Source: Duganella qianjiadongensis (GTDB lineage Bacteria > Pseudomonadota > Gammaproteobacteria > Burkholderiales > Burkholderiaceae_D). From it: a stretch of 64,000 nt of DNA. Shown one piece after another: positions 33,314-42,267 of this stretch. The stretch is from positions 558,001-622,000 of the forward strand of contig NZ_WWCM01000002.1 of assembly GCF_009857915.1 (NCBI RefSeq), in the 5' to 3' direction. Under the pieces are notes generated by a model. The model made no database searches. It had not been told where the DNA came from and was given only the letters and a program-made list of their open reading frames with translations. Position 1 is the stretch's first letter; the number at the start of each line of letters is the position of its first letter. A program made the position numbers and the translations under genes.

Positions 33314-34408
33314 TCAGCGGTGGCAGGCCAGCGCCCACTCCAGATGCTCGCGCAGCAGCGGCGTAGCATCGGCGCAGCGCGCCGTCAGGGCCGCCACGAT
33401 GGCGCTGTCGCCATGCGCGCCCATGCTGGCAGCATTGCCCAGCGCAACCGCGATATTGCGCAGCCAGCGTTCATGGCCGATGCGGCGTATCGGGCTGCCT
33501 TCCATCTTGCGGTTGAATTCATCTTCCGTCCACGCAAACAGCTGCAGCAGGCTGGCGCTGCCAAGGCCGTGGCGCTCGTCGAAATCCGGCAGTACGGCCT
33601 TCTGCGCGAACTTGTTCCACGGGCAGGCGGTCTGGCAGTCGTCGCAGCCATAGATATGATTGCCGATCAGCGGGCGCAGCTCAGGCGGAATCGCGCTTTT
33701 CAGTTCGATGGTCAGATAGGAAATGCAGCGGCGCGCATCGAGCTTGCCCGGCGCGAGGATGGCAGCGGTGGGACAGGCAGTGATGCAGGACGTGCACTGG
33801 CCGCAGTGGGCGCCGGTGGGCGCATCCACCGGCAGCGGCAGATCGACCAGAAATTCGCCCATGAAGAAAGTGGAACCGGCGCTGCGCGAAAGCAGCAAGG
33901 TGTGCTTGCCGCGCCAGCCCAGCCCGGCCTTTTCGGCCAGCGGCAGCTCCATCACGGGGGCCGAATCGGTGAACACGCGGTAGCCGAATTCGCCGATCTG
34001 CGCCTTGACCTTGTCGGCCAGCTGCTGCAGACGGGCGCGCAGCACCTTGTGGTAGTCGCGGCCCCGCGCATACACCGAAATCACCGCCGCCTGCGGGTCG
34101 GCCAGCCGCTGCGCTTCCCGTTCGCGCCAGTCGGGCGCGGTGTCGCTGGGCAGGTAGTCCATGCGGGCGCTCACCACACGCACCGTGCCCGGCACCAGCT
34201 CGGCGGGGCGGGCCCGTTTCATGCCATGCGCCGCCATGTAGTCCATTTCGCCATGATAGCCGGCGTCCAGCCAGGCCTGCAGGCCCGCTTCGGCGTGACT
34301 GAGGTCGATATCGGTGATGCGTACTTCGGCAAAACCCAGTTCCACACCCCAGCGTTTGATGCTGGCGGCCAGTTCGGCTAATTCATTTTGGGACAGGGAA
34401 TGCGGCAT
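33314..34408 (-). CDS. queG: Epoxyqueuosine reductase QueG
   Basis: The 364-residue enzyme carries out the last step of queuosine formation on tRNA, reducing epoxyqueuosine with cobalamin and two [4Fe-4S] clusters. Both cluster motifs are intact: HCGQCTSCITACPTAA and GCDDCQTACPWN. The N-terminal QueG segment GFAEVRITDID and the GYHGEMDYMAAHG loop are typical. Length fits. The ATG at 34408-34406 is divergent from tsaE with 77 bp between starts. No other queuosine genes are in the window. Confidence 0.96.
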   Translation of the reverse strand: MPHSLSQNELAELAASIKRWGVELGFAEVRITDIDLSHAEAGLQAWLDAGYHGEMDYMAAHGMKRARPAELVPGTVRVVSARMDYLPSDTAPDWREREAQRLADPQAAVISVYARGRDYHKVLRARLQQLADKVKAQIGEFGYRVFTDSAPVMELPLAEKAGLGWRGKHTLLLSRSAGSTFFMGEFLVDLPLPVDAPTGAHCGQCTSCITACPTAAILAPGKLDARRCISYLTIELKSAIPPELRPLIGNHIYGCDDCQTACPWNKFAQKAVLPDFDERHGLGSASLLQLFAWTEDEFNRKMEGSPIRRIGHERWLRNIAVALGNAASMGAHGDSAIVAALTARCADATPLLREHLEWALACHR

Positions 34409-34445
34409 GGGGCGGTGTAACGATGTAAGAATGGTCGCAGGCGGT

Positions 34446-34451
34446 TACAAT
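34446..34451 (+). promoter_or_regulatory. Possible -10 box for tsaE
   Basis: TACAAT at 34446-34451 lies 34 bp ahead of the tsaE ATG in the short queG-tsaE divergent gap. A similar TACAAT box precedes tsaD at 5134-5139. No convincing -35 element is seen for either. Confidence 0.35.
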
Positions 34452-34485
34452 GGCTGGCGTAGCCACCAACCTGACATTTTAATTG

Positions 34486-34971
34486 ATGCCGCACTTTCAA
34501 GCCCATCTCCACGACGAAGCCGGCACGGCCGCCCTCGGGGCCGCGCTGGCGCACGCCATGGCGCCCGGTCTGGTCATCTATCTGCATGGTGATCTGGGCG
34601 CAGGCAAAACCGCCCTCACCCGCGCCCTGCTGCACGCGGCCGGCCACGTGGGCACCGTGAAAAGCCCTACCTACACCCTGTCCGAGCCATACGCCATCAC
34701 GCTGGGCGGCCAGCCCGTCAGCGTGATCCACTATGACCTGTACCGCATGGGCAGCCCGGAAGAGTTCCTCGACGCGGGCTTCCGCGAAGACTTCAACGGC
34801 AGCAATATCTGCATCGTCGAATGGCCGGAAAAGGCCGACGGCGTGCTGCCGCCGGCCGATCTCGATGTCAACCTGAGCGTGGCTGGCCACGGTCGTGATG
34901 TAGAATTGCGGGCATCCACCCCCGCCGGTCACTCATGTCTGCAACGCCTGAAATTCGCGCCCAATCTGTGA
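34486..34971 (+). CDS. tsaE: tRNA threonylcarbamoyladenosine biosynthesis ATPase TsaE
   Basis: The 161-residue P-loop ATPase supports TsaB-TsaD in t6A modification. The Walker A is seen in LHGDLGAGKTALTRALL, then the family segment VKSPTYTLSEPY, HYDLYRM and the Walker B-like ICIVEWPEKADG. Two starts are adjacent: TTG at 34483 and ATG at 34486; I take the ATG. The stop lies 37 nt inside the amidase gene, so translation of the two is coupled, a common tsaE-amiC arrangement in betaproteobacteria. The C-terminal 20 residues vary and show no motif. Confidence 0.95.
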   Translation: MPHFQAHLHDEAGTAALGAALAHAMAPGLVIYLHGDLGAGKTALTRALLHAAGHVGTVKSPTYTLSEPYAITLGGQPVSVIHYDLYRMGSPEEFLDAGFREDFNGSNICIVEWPEKADGVLPPADLDVNLSVAGHGRDVELRASTPAGHSCLQRLKFAPNL

Positions 34972-36362
34972 GCGCCGCTGACGCTGGTACTGCCAGCCCC
35001 GCCGCGCGCAGCCGCCGCACCGTACTCAAAGCGGGCGGCGCCCTGCTGCTGTCCGTGCTGGCACCTACCCGCGCCATGGCGGCGCAGATACTGGCCGTGC
35101 GCGTCTGGCCGGCCGAGGACTACACCCGCGTCACGCTGGAAAACGATGCCGTCCTCAAAGCCACCCACTTCACGGTCAAAGATCCGGAGCGGCTGGTGGT
35201 CGATATCGAAGGGCTGGAACTCAATCCCACGCTGAAAAGTCTGGTCGCCAAAATCCAGTCCAACGATCCGTATATCAGGCAGGTAAGGGTGGGCCAGAAC
35301 CGGCCCAACGTGGTGCGGCTGGTATTCGACCTGAAAGAAGAAGTCAGGCCGCAGGTGTTCACGCTGGCGCCGGCCGGCAGCTACGAGCACCGCCTGATTT
35401 TCGACCTCTACCCTGTCAGGGAAGCCGATCCTATCGCCGCCATGATAGAAAAAGGCGACTGGTCCAACGATGGCAAGAGCGCCAGGGCTGATCAGAGCGC
35501 GCCGTCCGCCAGCAAGGCAGCGCCGGTCGAGACCCCGGCCACGCCCGCCAGCACGGCCAGCACAGCCGAAACGGCAAAGCCCGAACATGACGCCAAACTG
35601 GCGGAAACGCCCGTCAAGCCGGCGGAAAAATACGACCATAACGGCAAGCTGGTACGCATGCTGACAGTGGTGCTCGATCCCGGCCACGGCGGCGAAGACC
35701 CCGGCGCATCGGGCAAGAACGGCAGCCGCGAAAAAGATATCGTGCTGGCGATTGCCAAGCGTCTCAAGAACAAAATCGAAGACATCCCGAATATGCGGGT
35801 CATGCTTACGCGCGATGGCGACTACTTCGTACCGCTGGGCACGCGGGTGGAAAAAGCCCGCAAGGTGCAGGCCGACCTGTTCGTCTCCATCCACGCCGAT
35901 GCCTTCGTGCAGCCCACGGCGCGCGGCTCCTCGGTGTTCGTGCTGTCGGAAAAAGGCGCCAGCTCGACGGCGGCGCGCTGGCTGGCGGACAAGGAAAATC
36001 TGGCCGACACCATAGGCGGCGTCAACGTGCGCAGCCACGACCGCCAGCTGGCCAGTGTGCTGATCGATCTGTCCACCACGGCCCAGATCAACGATTCGCT
36101 CAAACTGGGCAAGTCCGTGCTGGGCGAAATCGGCGGCATCAACCGCCTGCACAAAGGCTCGGTCGAGCAGGCCGGCTTTGCCGTGCTGAAGGCGCCGGAC
36201 ATTCCGTCCATCCTGATCGAAACGGCATTCATCTCCAATCCGGAAGAAGAAGCCAAACTGCTCGACGACGGCTACCAGAACCAGCTGGCCGATGCCATCG
36301 TCAAAGGCATACGGCGCTATTTTGCCAAGAACCCGCCGCTGGCCAAGAACCGCCTGACCTGA
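34935..36362 (+). CDS. amiC: N-acetylmuramoyl-L-alanine amidase, Tat-exported AmiC type
   Basis: The 475-residue periplasmic enzyme splits peptidoglycan at the septum during cell separation. It has a twin-arginine signal (SRRTVLKAGGALLLSVLAPTRAMA), an AMIN domain at about residues 50-150, an Ala/Glu-rich linker at about 175-230, and an Amidase_3 domain. Zinc ligands and catalytic residues are present in VVLDPGHGGEDPGASG, the REKDIVLAIAKRL Glu, FVSIHADAF and ETAFISNPEEE. The ATG at 34935 lies inside tsaE and gives a Tat signal at the expected place. It is probably activated by a NlpD/EnvC-type factor elsewhere. Confidence 0.94.
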   Translation: MSATPEIRAQSVSAADAGTASPAARSRRTVLKAGGALLLSVLAPTRAMAAQILAVRVWPAEDYTRVTLENDAVLKATHFTVKDPERLVVDIEGLELNPTLKSLVAKIQSNDPYIRQVRVGQNRPNVVRLVFDLKEEVRPQVFTLAPAGSYEHRLIFDLYPVREADPIAAMIEKGDWSNDGKSARADQSAPSASKAAPVETPATPASTASTAETAKPEHDAKLAETPVKPAEKYDHNGKLVRMLTVVLDPGHGGEDPGASGKNGSREKDIVLAIAKRLKNKIEDIPNMRVMLTRDGDYFVPLGTRVEKARKVQADLFVSIHADAFVQPTARGSSVFVLSEKGASSTAARWLADKENLADTIGGVNVRSHDRQLASVLIDLSTTAQINDSLKLGKSVLGEIGGINRLHKGSVEQAGFAVLKAPDIPSILIETAFISNPEEEAKLLDDGYQNQLADAIVKGIRRYFAKNPPLAKNRLT

Positions 36363-36408
36363 GCCCGGCCTTACTTACTCACGCATTCACCCACTTTACG
36401 GAACCCAC

Positions 36409-37254
36409 ATGGCTGTAGTAACGATGACGGAATATGGCGCACTGCCTGCAGCGCAGATCTGCGCTGCTGATGGCGCCGAAATCACGCTGTCGCTGTTCGG
36501 CGCCCACCTGCTGTCATGGAAAACCGCCGATGGCCAACAGCGGCTGTTCGTCAGCAGCCAGACCCCGCTCGATGGCAGCAAGGCCATACGCGGCGGCGTG
36601 CCGGTGATTTTCCCCCAGTTTAATATGCGCGGCCCCGGCCTGCGCCACGGCTTTGCCCGGGTCAGCCACTGGCGCGTGGGCGCCAGCGGTGAAGAAAACG
36701 GCCAGGCCTTTATCGAACTTGAGCTGAACCAGCAGGACCTGCCGGCCGAACATGCCGCCGCATGGCCGCATGACTTTGCACTGACGCTGCGCTATACGCT
36801 GCAAGGCGATGCGCTGGCCGTGCGCTTCACCGTGCACAATTGCGGCACGCGGGAGTTCCCTTTCGGCGTGGCGCTGCACACCTATTTCGACGTGGGCCAG
36901 CTCGCTGCCACCAGCGTCGCCGGCCTGCAGGGCCAGCGCTACACCGACCATCATCTGCAGACCGCCACGCAGGACCAGCCTGCCCTGCACTTTACGGAAA
37001 AACAGGACCGGCTATACCAGTCGACGCCGGCGCTGACGCTGAACACGGCCAGCGCCACGCTGCAGCTGGAACAGCAGGGCTTCGATAACTGGGTGGTGTG
37101 GAATCCCGGTCAGGCCGATGCAGCAGCACTGACCGATCTGGCGGATGAAGAATATCTGCGCTTTATCTGCATCGAACCGGCCCGCATCGACCAGCAGCCG
37201 CTGGCAGCAGGCGCCAGCTGGACCGGCTCGCACCGGATCCGCTGCTGCGGCTAA
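36409..37254 (+). CDS. D-hexose-6-phosphate mutarotase (aldose-1-epimerase-like)
   Basis: The 281-residue cytoplasmic protein interconverts alpha and beta anomers of hexose-6-phosphates, as YeaD does. Family motifs are GAHLLSWKTADGQQRLFVS, the VIFPQFNMRGPGLRHGFARV loop, the catalytic-His segment FPFGVALHTYFDVG and DNWVVWNPG near the end. The pair is completed by the acid base in FICIEPARI. It has no signal peptide. It follows amiC by 46 bp and may be on its own transcript. It converges with the carbonic anhydrase gene. Confidence 0.9.
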   Translation: MAVVTMTEYGALPAAQICAADGAEITLSLFGAHLLSWKTADGQQRLFVSSQTPLDGSKAIRGGVPVIFPQFNMRGPGLRHGFARVSHWRVGASGEENGQAFIELELNQQDLPAEHAAAWPHDFALTLRYTLQGDALAVRFTVHNCGTREFPFGVALHTYFDVGQLAATSVAGLQGQRYTDHHLQTATQDQPALHFTEKQDRLYQSTPALTLNTASATLQLEQQGFDNWVVWNPGQADAAALTDLADEEYLRFICIEPARIDQQPLAAGASWTGSHRIRCCG

Positions 37255-37266
37255 CGCTTAATCCGC

Positions 37267-38352
37267 TTAATTCGATTCCTTGATGATGCGGCCGGAACCG
37301 GGCTGGATGGGCCGCGCATTCATCGGATACAGGCGGGCAAACAGCGCCATCTGGGCTGGCGAAGCCTGTACCGGTTCTTTCATCACCAGCCACAGCACGC
37401 CTTCGCTGCAGGGCGGCGTGGTCAGCGAACCCATGAAAGTGTAGTAGTCGCGCCGGGCCGGAATCAGGTCGATAGGATCGATCACCGAGGACGGCGCCAT
37501 GGTGTCGAGCTTTTCCAGCGGCAGATTGTTCCACACCGTCTGGATCACCGGCTGCGCACGGCCACGCTCGAGCAGCAGCGCAATCACCGCCAGTTTGCCT
37601 TCGCCATCCTTGTGCACCAGATGCATCACCATCTCGTAGCCCTTGCCGTTGACGCGCTCTTCCGAAGGACGGTGGAAGTGGAACTGGATCAGTTCATACA
37701 TGCGGTTCTGCACCGTGATGAAGTTACCGCCCCCCAGCATCACCTGCACGGTGTGGCCGTTGTCCGTCACATTGAACGAGGACGGATGATAGTCGAAGCT
37801 GATCTGCTCCAGCTCGACTTTCATGCCATCGCGGATATCGATAGGCGACTGGCGGTTGCCGGTGCTGCATTTGGCCCATTCAGGATTGATCTTGCCCCAG
37901 TTGGCAGGGCCGTTCTCGCCCTCGTACGACCAGTGGTGGCTATACACTTTGGGCACGGCTTCCACTGCGGCAGCGGCTTTCTTGGCTTTGGCAGCCGCGG
38001 CCACGCGGGCCTGCTGGTTGGCGCGCATCAGCGCCAGACGGGCAGCTATCTTGGCCGACAGATCGGCTTCCGCCTCGGCTTCGCGCTCGCGCGCGCTAGG
38101 CGCCGCAGCCGATGCCTTGCGCGACGAGGACGCAGGTTCGCTATCGCCTTTTTCGGCAGCCGCAGCCGCGATCTGCTTGAGCGGCACGCCGCCCACGCTC
38201 ACGCCATGTTCCGATTTGGCGCCCGCAGCCGGAGTGCCTTTGGTTTTCACCGTGGATGCTGCTTTGCCCGCTGCCGGTTCAGACGCCTCGGAGGCGCTGG
38301 CAGCATGGGCGAACGCGCAGCAGCAGACGATCAGGGTGAGTAAAGTACGCAT
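37267..38352 (-). CDS. Periplasmic alpha-type carbonic anhydrase with long N-terminal extension
   Basis: The 361-residue protein has a signal peptide (MRTLLTLIVCCCAFAHAASA), then about 120 residues rich in Ala/Lys/Ser with a helical coiled-coil look (AREREAEAEADLSAKIAARLALMRANQQ). A full alpha-carbonic anhydrase domain follows: HHWSYEG, NRQSPIDIRDG, the zinc His pair in IQFHFHRPSEE, the third His in MVMHLVHKDGEG, and SLTTPPCSEGVLW with the gatekeeper Thr. It hydrates CO2 in the periplasm. The extension is not part of the usual enzyme and may tether it to the envelope or to a partner. It lies downstream of DedA on the same strand. Confidence 0.93.
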   Translation of the reverse strand: MRTLLTLIVCCCAFAHAASASEASEPAAGKAASTVKTKGTPAAGAKSEHGVSVGGVPLKQIAAAAAEKGDSEPASSSRKASAAAPSAREREAEAEADLSAKIAARLALMRANQQARVAAAAKAKKAAAAVEAVPKVYSHHWSYEGENGPANWGKINPEWAKCSTGNRQSPIDIRDGMKVELEQISFDYHPSSFNVTDNGHTVQVMLGGGNFITVQNRMYELIQFHFHRPSEERVNGKGYEMVMHLVHKDGEGKLAVIALLLERGRAQPVIQTVWNNLPLEKLDTMAPSSVIDPIDLIPARRDYYTFMGSLTTPPCSEGVLWLVMKEPVQASPAQMALFARLYPMNARPIQPGSGRIIKESN

Positions 38353-38461
38353 CGCAGTCCAGAAGTATAAGAATTACACACTGGTATACGGATGCAATTG
38401 GGAAAAACTTGAGCGAACGTCCGGATAGGAGATATTTATTTGTGAAATATGCCGGAATCCA

Positions 38462-38498
38462 CTGCCGCGCCGCTGGCCCGGATGCGGCGCAGCGGCAG
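38462..38498 (-). terminator. GC-rich hairpin after the DedA gene
   Basis: Arms CTGCCGC (38462-38468) and GCGGCAG (38492-38498), extended inside by GCCGC/GCGGC with a three-base bulge. It lies just after the dedA-type stop on the minus strand. There is no U-run. Confidence 0.5.
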
Positions 38499-38504
38499 GC
38501 TGGC

Positions 38505-39149
38505 CTAGCGGCCCAGCATGCGGCGGCCCAGCTTGTACACGCCGCCCAGCGCCATCGGCACCACGGCCACGCCTACGCCCACCAGCACGATTTCCGTCAG
38601 ATGCTCGCGCACGATGGCGATATTGCCGAAGAAATAGCCTGCCGTCGTCAGCAGGGTTACCCACAGCAGGGCGCCGGTGATGTTATACAGCTGGAAGCGG
38701 CCATGGGTCATGTCCGACACGCCGGCCACGAACGGTGCAAAGGTCCGCACTACCGGCACGAAACGGGCCAGCACGATGGTCTTGCCGCCGTGTTTTTCGA
38801 AGAATTCATGGGTACGGCGCAGGGCTTCCTTGTTGAGCCAGCGGTAATCATGGGTGAACACCCGCTGCCCTATGGCCTCGCCTATCCAGTAATTGGTGGT
38901 GTTGCCCAGTACGGCAGCAGTAATCAGCAGCCCGTTGAGCAGGAACAGATTCATTTCGCCCAGCGCGCACAGGGCGCCCGCGATAAACAGCAGAGTGTCG
39001 CCGGGGAAGAAGAACAGAACGACCAGTCCCGTTTCACAGAAAATGATGGCAAACAGCACGACATAAATGAGCGTTCCGTATTGCTCTATCAGCACTTGCA
39101 GCGTTTTGTCGACATGCAGAATCATGCCGAAGAATTGCATAAAATCCAT
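38505..39149 (-). CDS. DedA family membrane protein
   Basis: The 214-residue inner-membrane protein has the DedA/SNARE-associated domain. Seen here: TLIYVVLFAIIFCETGLVVLFFFPGDTLLFIAG, the conserved GNTTNYWIGEAIG loop, the EHGGKTIVLARFVPVVRTFAPFVAGVSDM segment with the key arginines and Gly-Phe run, and a C-terminal basic end. DedA proteins are needed for membrane homeostasis and some flip lipid carriers such as undecaprenyl phosphate. Which lipid this one serves is not evident. It lies upstream of the carbonic anhydrase on the same strand after a hairpin. Confidence 0.92.
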   Translation of the reverse strand: MDFMQFFGMILHVDKTLQVLIEQYGTLIYVVLFAIIFCETGLVVLFFFPGDTLLFIAGALCALGEMNLFLLNGLLITAAVLGNTTNYWIGEAIGQRVFTHDYRWLNKEALRRTHEFFEKHGGKTIVLARFVPVVRTFAPFVAGVSDMTHGRFQLYNITGALLWVTLLTTAGYFFGNIAIVREHLTEIVLVGVGVAVVPMALGGVYKLGRRMLGR

Positions 39150-39286
39150 ATTCTTCCCGTAAAGTCAGCGCCGGAATCATACACCACGATGGCGCCCAGG
39201 TGAGCAGTTTCCAGCGGCGTGTCATCCAGATTAAAATCTTTCACGGCCGCGCAAACCGCGCGCCCCACTAACCAGGGAGATACCGG

Positions 39287-40201
39287 ATGTACCGAACCAT
39301 GCTGTTACCGTCCTTGTCCGCTGCCGCGCTGCTTACCAGCGGCCTGGCCAGCGCTGCCGATCTGCCGGTCAAACCGAGCGTCGGCGACCTCGTCAAGCAA
39401 GCGCAGGCGTCCGACTGGCGCCCCACCGACCCGCAACACACGCTCTACATGGAACTGGACAGCGGCCGGGTGGTGATCGAACTGGCACCCGATTTCGCGC
39501 CGCAGAATATCGCCAACATCGAAACGCTGGTGAAGGAAAAGTATTACGACGGACTGGCCATCCTGCGCTCGCAGGACAACTATGTGGCGCAGTGGGGCGA
39601 TCCGCAGGCCGAATCGGCCAGTCCGCGCCCGCTCGGCAGCGCCAAGGCCAAGGTAGTAGGCGAATTCAGCGTGCCACTGAAGCATGACAAACACTTCGTA
39701 CGCCAGCCGGACCGCGACGGCTATGCCCCGCAGATCGGCCATTCCAACGGCTTCCCCGTAGGGCGCGACCCGAAAGCCGGCACCACCTGGCTGGCACACT
39801 GCTACGGCATGGTAGGCGTGGGGCGCGATACCGGCACCGATAGCGGCAATGGCGCCGAGCTGTACGCCGTCACCGGCCACGCACCGCGCCATCTGGACCG
39901 CAATATCACGCTGGTAGGGCGCGTACTGTCCGGCATCCAGCTACTGTCCACGTTGCCACGGGGCAGCGAAGCCATGGGCTTCTACGGCGCCAAGGAGACC
40001 CGCATGGGCATCAGATCGGTGCGGCTGGAGGCCGACGTGCCGGAGGCCGAACGCAGCCATCTGGAAGTGATGCGCAGCGAAGCACCGATCTACCAGCAGG
40101 TGATCGATGCCCAGCGCAACCGTGGCGGTCCGTGGAACAAGTTCTCGCCCGGCTACGTCGAGCTGTGCAACGCGCCGATACCGGTGCGTGTGCGTCCCTG
40201 A
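39287..40201 (+). CDS. Periplasmic cyclophilin-type peptidyl-prolyl isomerase
   Basis: The 304-residue protein has a signal peptide (MYRTMLLPSLSAAALLTSGLASA) and a cyclophilin-like domain. The core segments LYMELDSGRVVIELAPDFAPQNIANIETL, YYDGLAILRSQDNYVAQWGDP and a late RNITLVGRVLSGIQLLSTLPRG match the fold, but the loops are longer than in PpiA and the usual active-site FHR reads ILRSQD. Catalysis may therefore be altered. AGGGAG precedes the ATG. It is divergent from DedA across a 137-bp gap and is followed by a stable hairpin before mutL. Confidence 0.85.
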   Translation: MYRTMLLPSLSAAALLTSGLASAADLPVKPSVGDLVKQAQASDWRPTDPQHTLYMELDSGRVVIELAPDFAPQNIANIETLVKEKYYDGLAILRSQDNYVAQWGDPQAESASPRPLGSAKAKVVGEFSVPLKHDKHFVRQPDRDGYAPQIGHSNGFPVGRDPKAGTTWLAHCYGMVGVGRDTGTDSGNGAELYAVTGHAPRHLDRNITLVGRVLSGIQLLSTLPRGSEAMGFYGAKETRMGIRSVRLEADVPEAERSHLEVMRSEAPIYQQVIDAQRNRGGPWNKFSPGYVELCNAPIPVRVRP

Positions 40202-40210
40202 GCGGGCGCG

Positions 40211-40237
40211 CTCGCAGCGCATCTGGCGCGCTGCGAG
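40211..40237 (+). terminator. Hairpin between the cyclophilin gene and mutL
   Basis: Perfect 10-bp arms CTCGCAGCGC (40211-40220) and GCGCTGCGAG (40228-40237) with a 7-nt loop. No T-run follows; TATAAT lies directly after it. Confidence 0.65.
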
Positions 40238-40241
40238 CAGT

Positions 40242-40247
40242 TATAAT
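40242..40247 (+). promoter_or_regulatory. TATAAT box six bases before the mutL start
   Basis: A consensus -10 box at 40242-40247 lies only six nucleotides before the mutL ATG at 40254, so transcription would begin at or near the start codon. No good -35 element is seen in the preceding hairpin. There is no Shine-Dalgarno sequence. Confidence 0.4.
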
Positions 40248-40253
40248 CGCGGG

Positions 40254-42266
40254 ATGAATGCGCCCGATACTTCCCCTAGCAGCACCGGCCCGCGCCCTAT
40301 CCGCGCCCTGCCCGACCAGCTGATTTCCCAGATTGCCGCCGGCGAGGTGGTAGAACGCCCCTCGGCCGTGGTCAAGGAATTGCTGGAAAACGCGCTCGAT
40401 GCGGGCGCTACCCAGATCAATGTGCGGCTGGAAGAAGGCGGCGTAAAACGCATCGCCATTACCGATAACGGCCGCGGCATTCCGCCCGAGCAGATGCCGC
40501 TGGCACTGGCCCGCCACGCTACCTCGAAGATCGCCTCGCTCGATGATCTGGAAAACGTCGGCACGCTGGGCTTCCGCGGCGAGGCACTGGCCTCGATTGC
40601 CTCGGTAGCTTCGGTCACCCTGACTTCGCGCACGGCCGACGCTGCCCATGCATGGGAAATCGCCGGTTCGCATCAGGGCACAGTGGCACCATCCTCGGGC
40701 GCCTATGGCACCACGGTCGATGTACAGGACCTGTATTTCAACACCCCGGCACGGCGCAAATTCCTCAAGTCGGAACAGACCGAATTCGGCCACTGCGCCG
40801 AAGTGGTGCGCCGCATTGCGCTGGCGCGGCCCGACGTGGCCTTCACCCTCAGCCACAACGGCCGCACCATCGATCACTGGAACGTCACCGAGATGGCCAA
40901 GCGCAGCGCCCACATACTGGGCGACGGCTTTGCCGAGGCGCGCCTGCAGATCGACGAGAGCGCAGGCCCCTTGCGCCTGCACGGCTATACCGGCCTGCCC
41001 ACCGCTTCCAAGGCGCGTGCCGATGGCCAGTTCTTCTACGTGAACGGCCGCTTCGTACGCGACAAGGTGCTGGTCCACGCCGTCAAGGCCGCCTATCAGG
41101 ATGTGCTGCATGGCGACCGCTTCCCGTCCTATGTGCTGTCGCTCGATCTCGATCCGGCGCTGGTCGACGTCAACGTCCACCCGTCCAAGATCGAAGTGCG
41201 CTTCCGCGACAGCCGCGCCGTGCACCAGTTCGTATTCCACGCCGTGCAGCGCGCCCTGGCCCAGACTTCGGCCACCGCCCACGGCAGCGCACCATCGCCA
41301 CTGCCCGCGGCCGACAGCCTGGCAACCACTCCATGGCGCGGCGAGCAGACCAGCTTCGGCGCCCTGCTCAAACCGGACTACACGCCCACCTTTTCGCCTT
41401 CGCCGTTTGGCCGGCCGGCGGGCAGCGAAGCCGATAGCAGTTCCGCTGGCGGCCCAAACTATGCGGCCCACGCTGCGCAGCGTTTCGATGCGCGCAGCGG
41501 TGGCATAGCCCAGAGTACCGAGCGCTATGGCGCCCTGTTCAGCGAGGGCGCCCGCAGCGGCGCGCCCGCTGGCGACTACAGCCGCAGCGACAGTGCGCTG
41601 GCCGATAGCGATCGCGCCCTGCCACAGGCCAGCAGCTACACCGTCTCCCCCGCTGCCATGGCGCAGGAAGAGTTCCCGCTCGGCTTCGCGCTGGCCCAGC
41701 TGCACGGCATCTACATCCTCGCCCAGAACGCCAAAGGGCTGGTGCTGGTGGATATGCATGCCGCGCACGAGCGCATCCTGTACGAACAGCTCAAACAGGC
41801 GCTGCAGAGCCATGTAGCGGGTGTCGCCATGCAGGTACAGCCGCTGCTGATCCCCGTCACCTTCTACGCCGATACGATAGAAGTGGCCACCGTGCACGAA
41901 CATCAGGACACCCTGCAGGCACTGGGCTTCGACATCGCCGCCCTGTCGCCCACTACGCTGGCCGTGCGCTCGGTGCCGGTGCTGCTGAAAAATGCCGACG
42001 CCCAGACGCTGGCGCGCGACGTGCTGCGCGATGTGCGCGAATTTGGCGGCTCGCGCCTGCTGATCGAACGCCAGAACGAACTGCTGGGCACACTGGCCTG
42101 CCATACTGCCGTACGGGCCAACCGCATCCTGTCGGTGCAGGAAATGAACGCCCTGCTACGCCAGATGGAAAGCACCGAACGGGCCGACCAGTGCAACCAC
42201 GGCCGCCCGACCTGGGTGCAGGTAGAAATCGGCGCGCTCGACAAACTGTTCCTGCGTGGCCAGTAA
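40254..42266 (+). CDS. mutL: DNA mismatch repair protein MutL
   Basis: The 670-residue protein carries the GHKL ATPase motifs at its N-terminus: [49 protein letters not shown] and [15 protein letters not shown]. It then has the linker region, Pro/Ser/Ala-rich (residues 345-460), and a C-terminal dimerisation domain ([16 protein letters not shown] onward). It couples MutS mismatch detection to downstream repair. The C-terminal domain lacks a DQHAxxE endonuclease motif that I can see (it reads [12 protein letters not shown], so a metal site is possible). Start at ATG 40254; it overlaps nothing and is followed 1 bp later by miaA. Confidence 0.96.
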   Translation: MNAPDTSPSSTGPRPIRALPDQLISQIAAGEVVERPSAVVKELLENALDAGATQINVRLEEGGVKRIAITDNGRGIPPEQMPLALARHATSKIASLDDLENVGTLGFRGEALASIASVASVTLTSRTADAAHAWEIAGSHQGTVAPSSGAYGTTVDVQDLYFNTPARRKFLKSEQTEFGHCAEVVRRIALARPDVAFTLSHNGRTIDHWNVTEMAKRSAHILGDGFAEARLQIDESAGPLRLHGYTGLPTASKARADGQFFYVNGRFVRDKVLVHAVKAAYQDVLHGDRFPSYVLSLDLDPALVDVNVHPSKIEVRFRDSRAVHQFVFHAVQRALAQTSATAHGSAPSPLPAADSLATTPWRGEQTSFGALLKPDYTPTFSPSPFGRPAGSEADSSSAGGPNYAAHAAQRFDARSGGIAQSTERYGALFSEGARSGAPAGDYSRSDSALADSDRALPQASSYTVSPAAMAQEEFPLGFALAQLHGIYILAQNAKGLVLVDMHAAHERILYEQLKQALQSHVAGVAMQVQPLLIPVTFYADTIEVATVHEHQDTLQALGFDIAALSPTTLAVRSVPVLLKNADAQTLARDVLRDVREFGGSRLLIERQNELLGTLACHTAVRANRILSVQEMNALLRQMESTERADQCNHGRPTWVQVEIGALDKLFLRGQ

Positions 42267-42267
42267 C

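Noticed and set aside
40011..42104. Long open frame opposite mutL
   Set aside because: It mirrors mutL codons, has Gly/Ala/His/Gln-rich low-complexity sequence and no recognisable domain.
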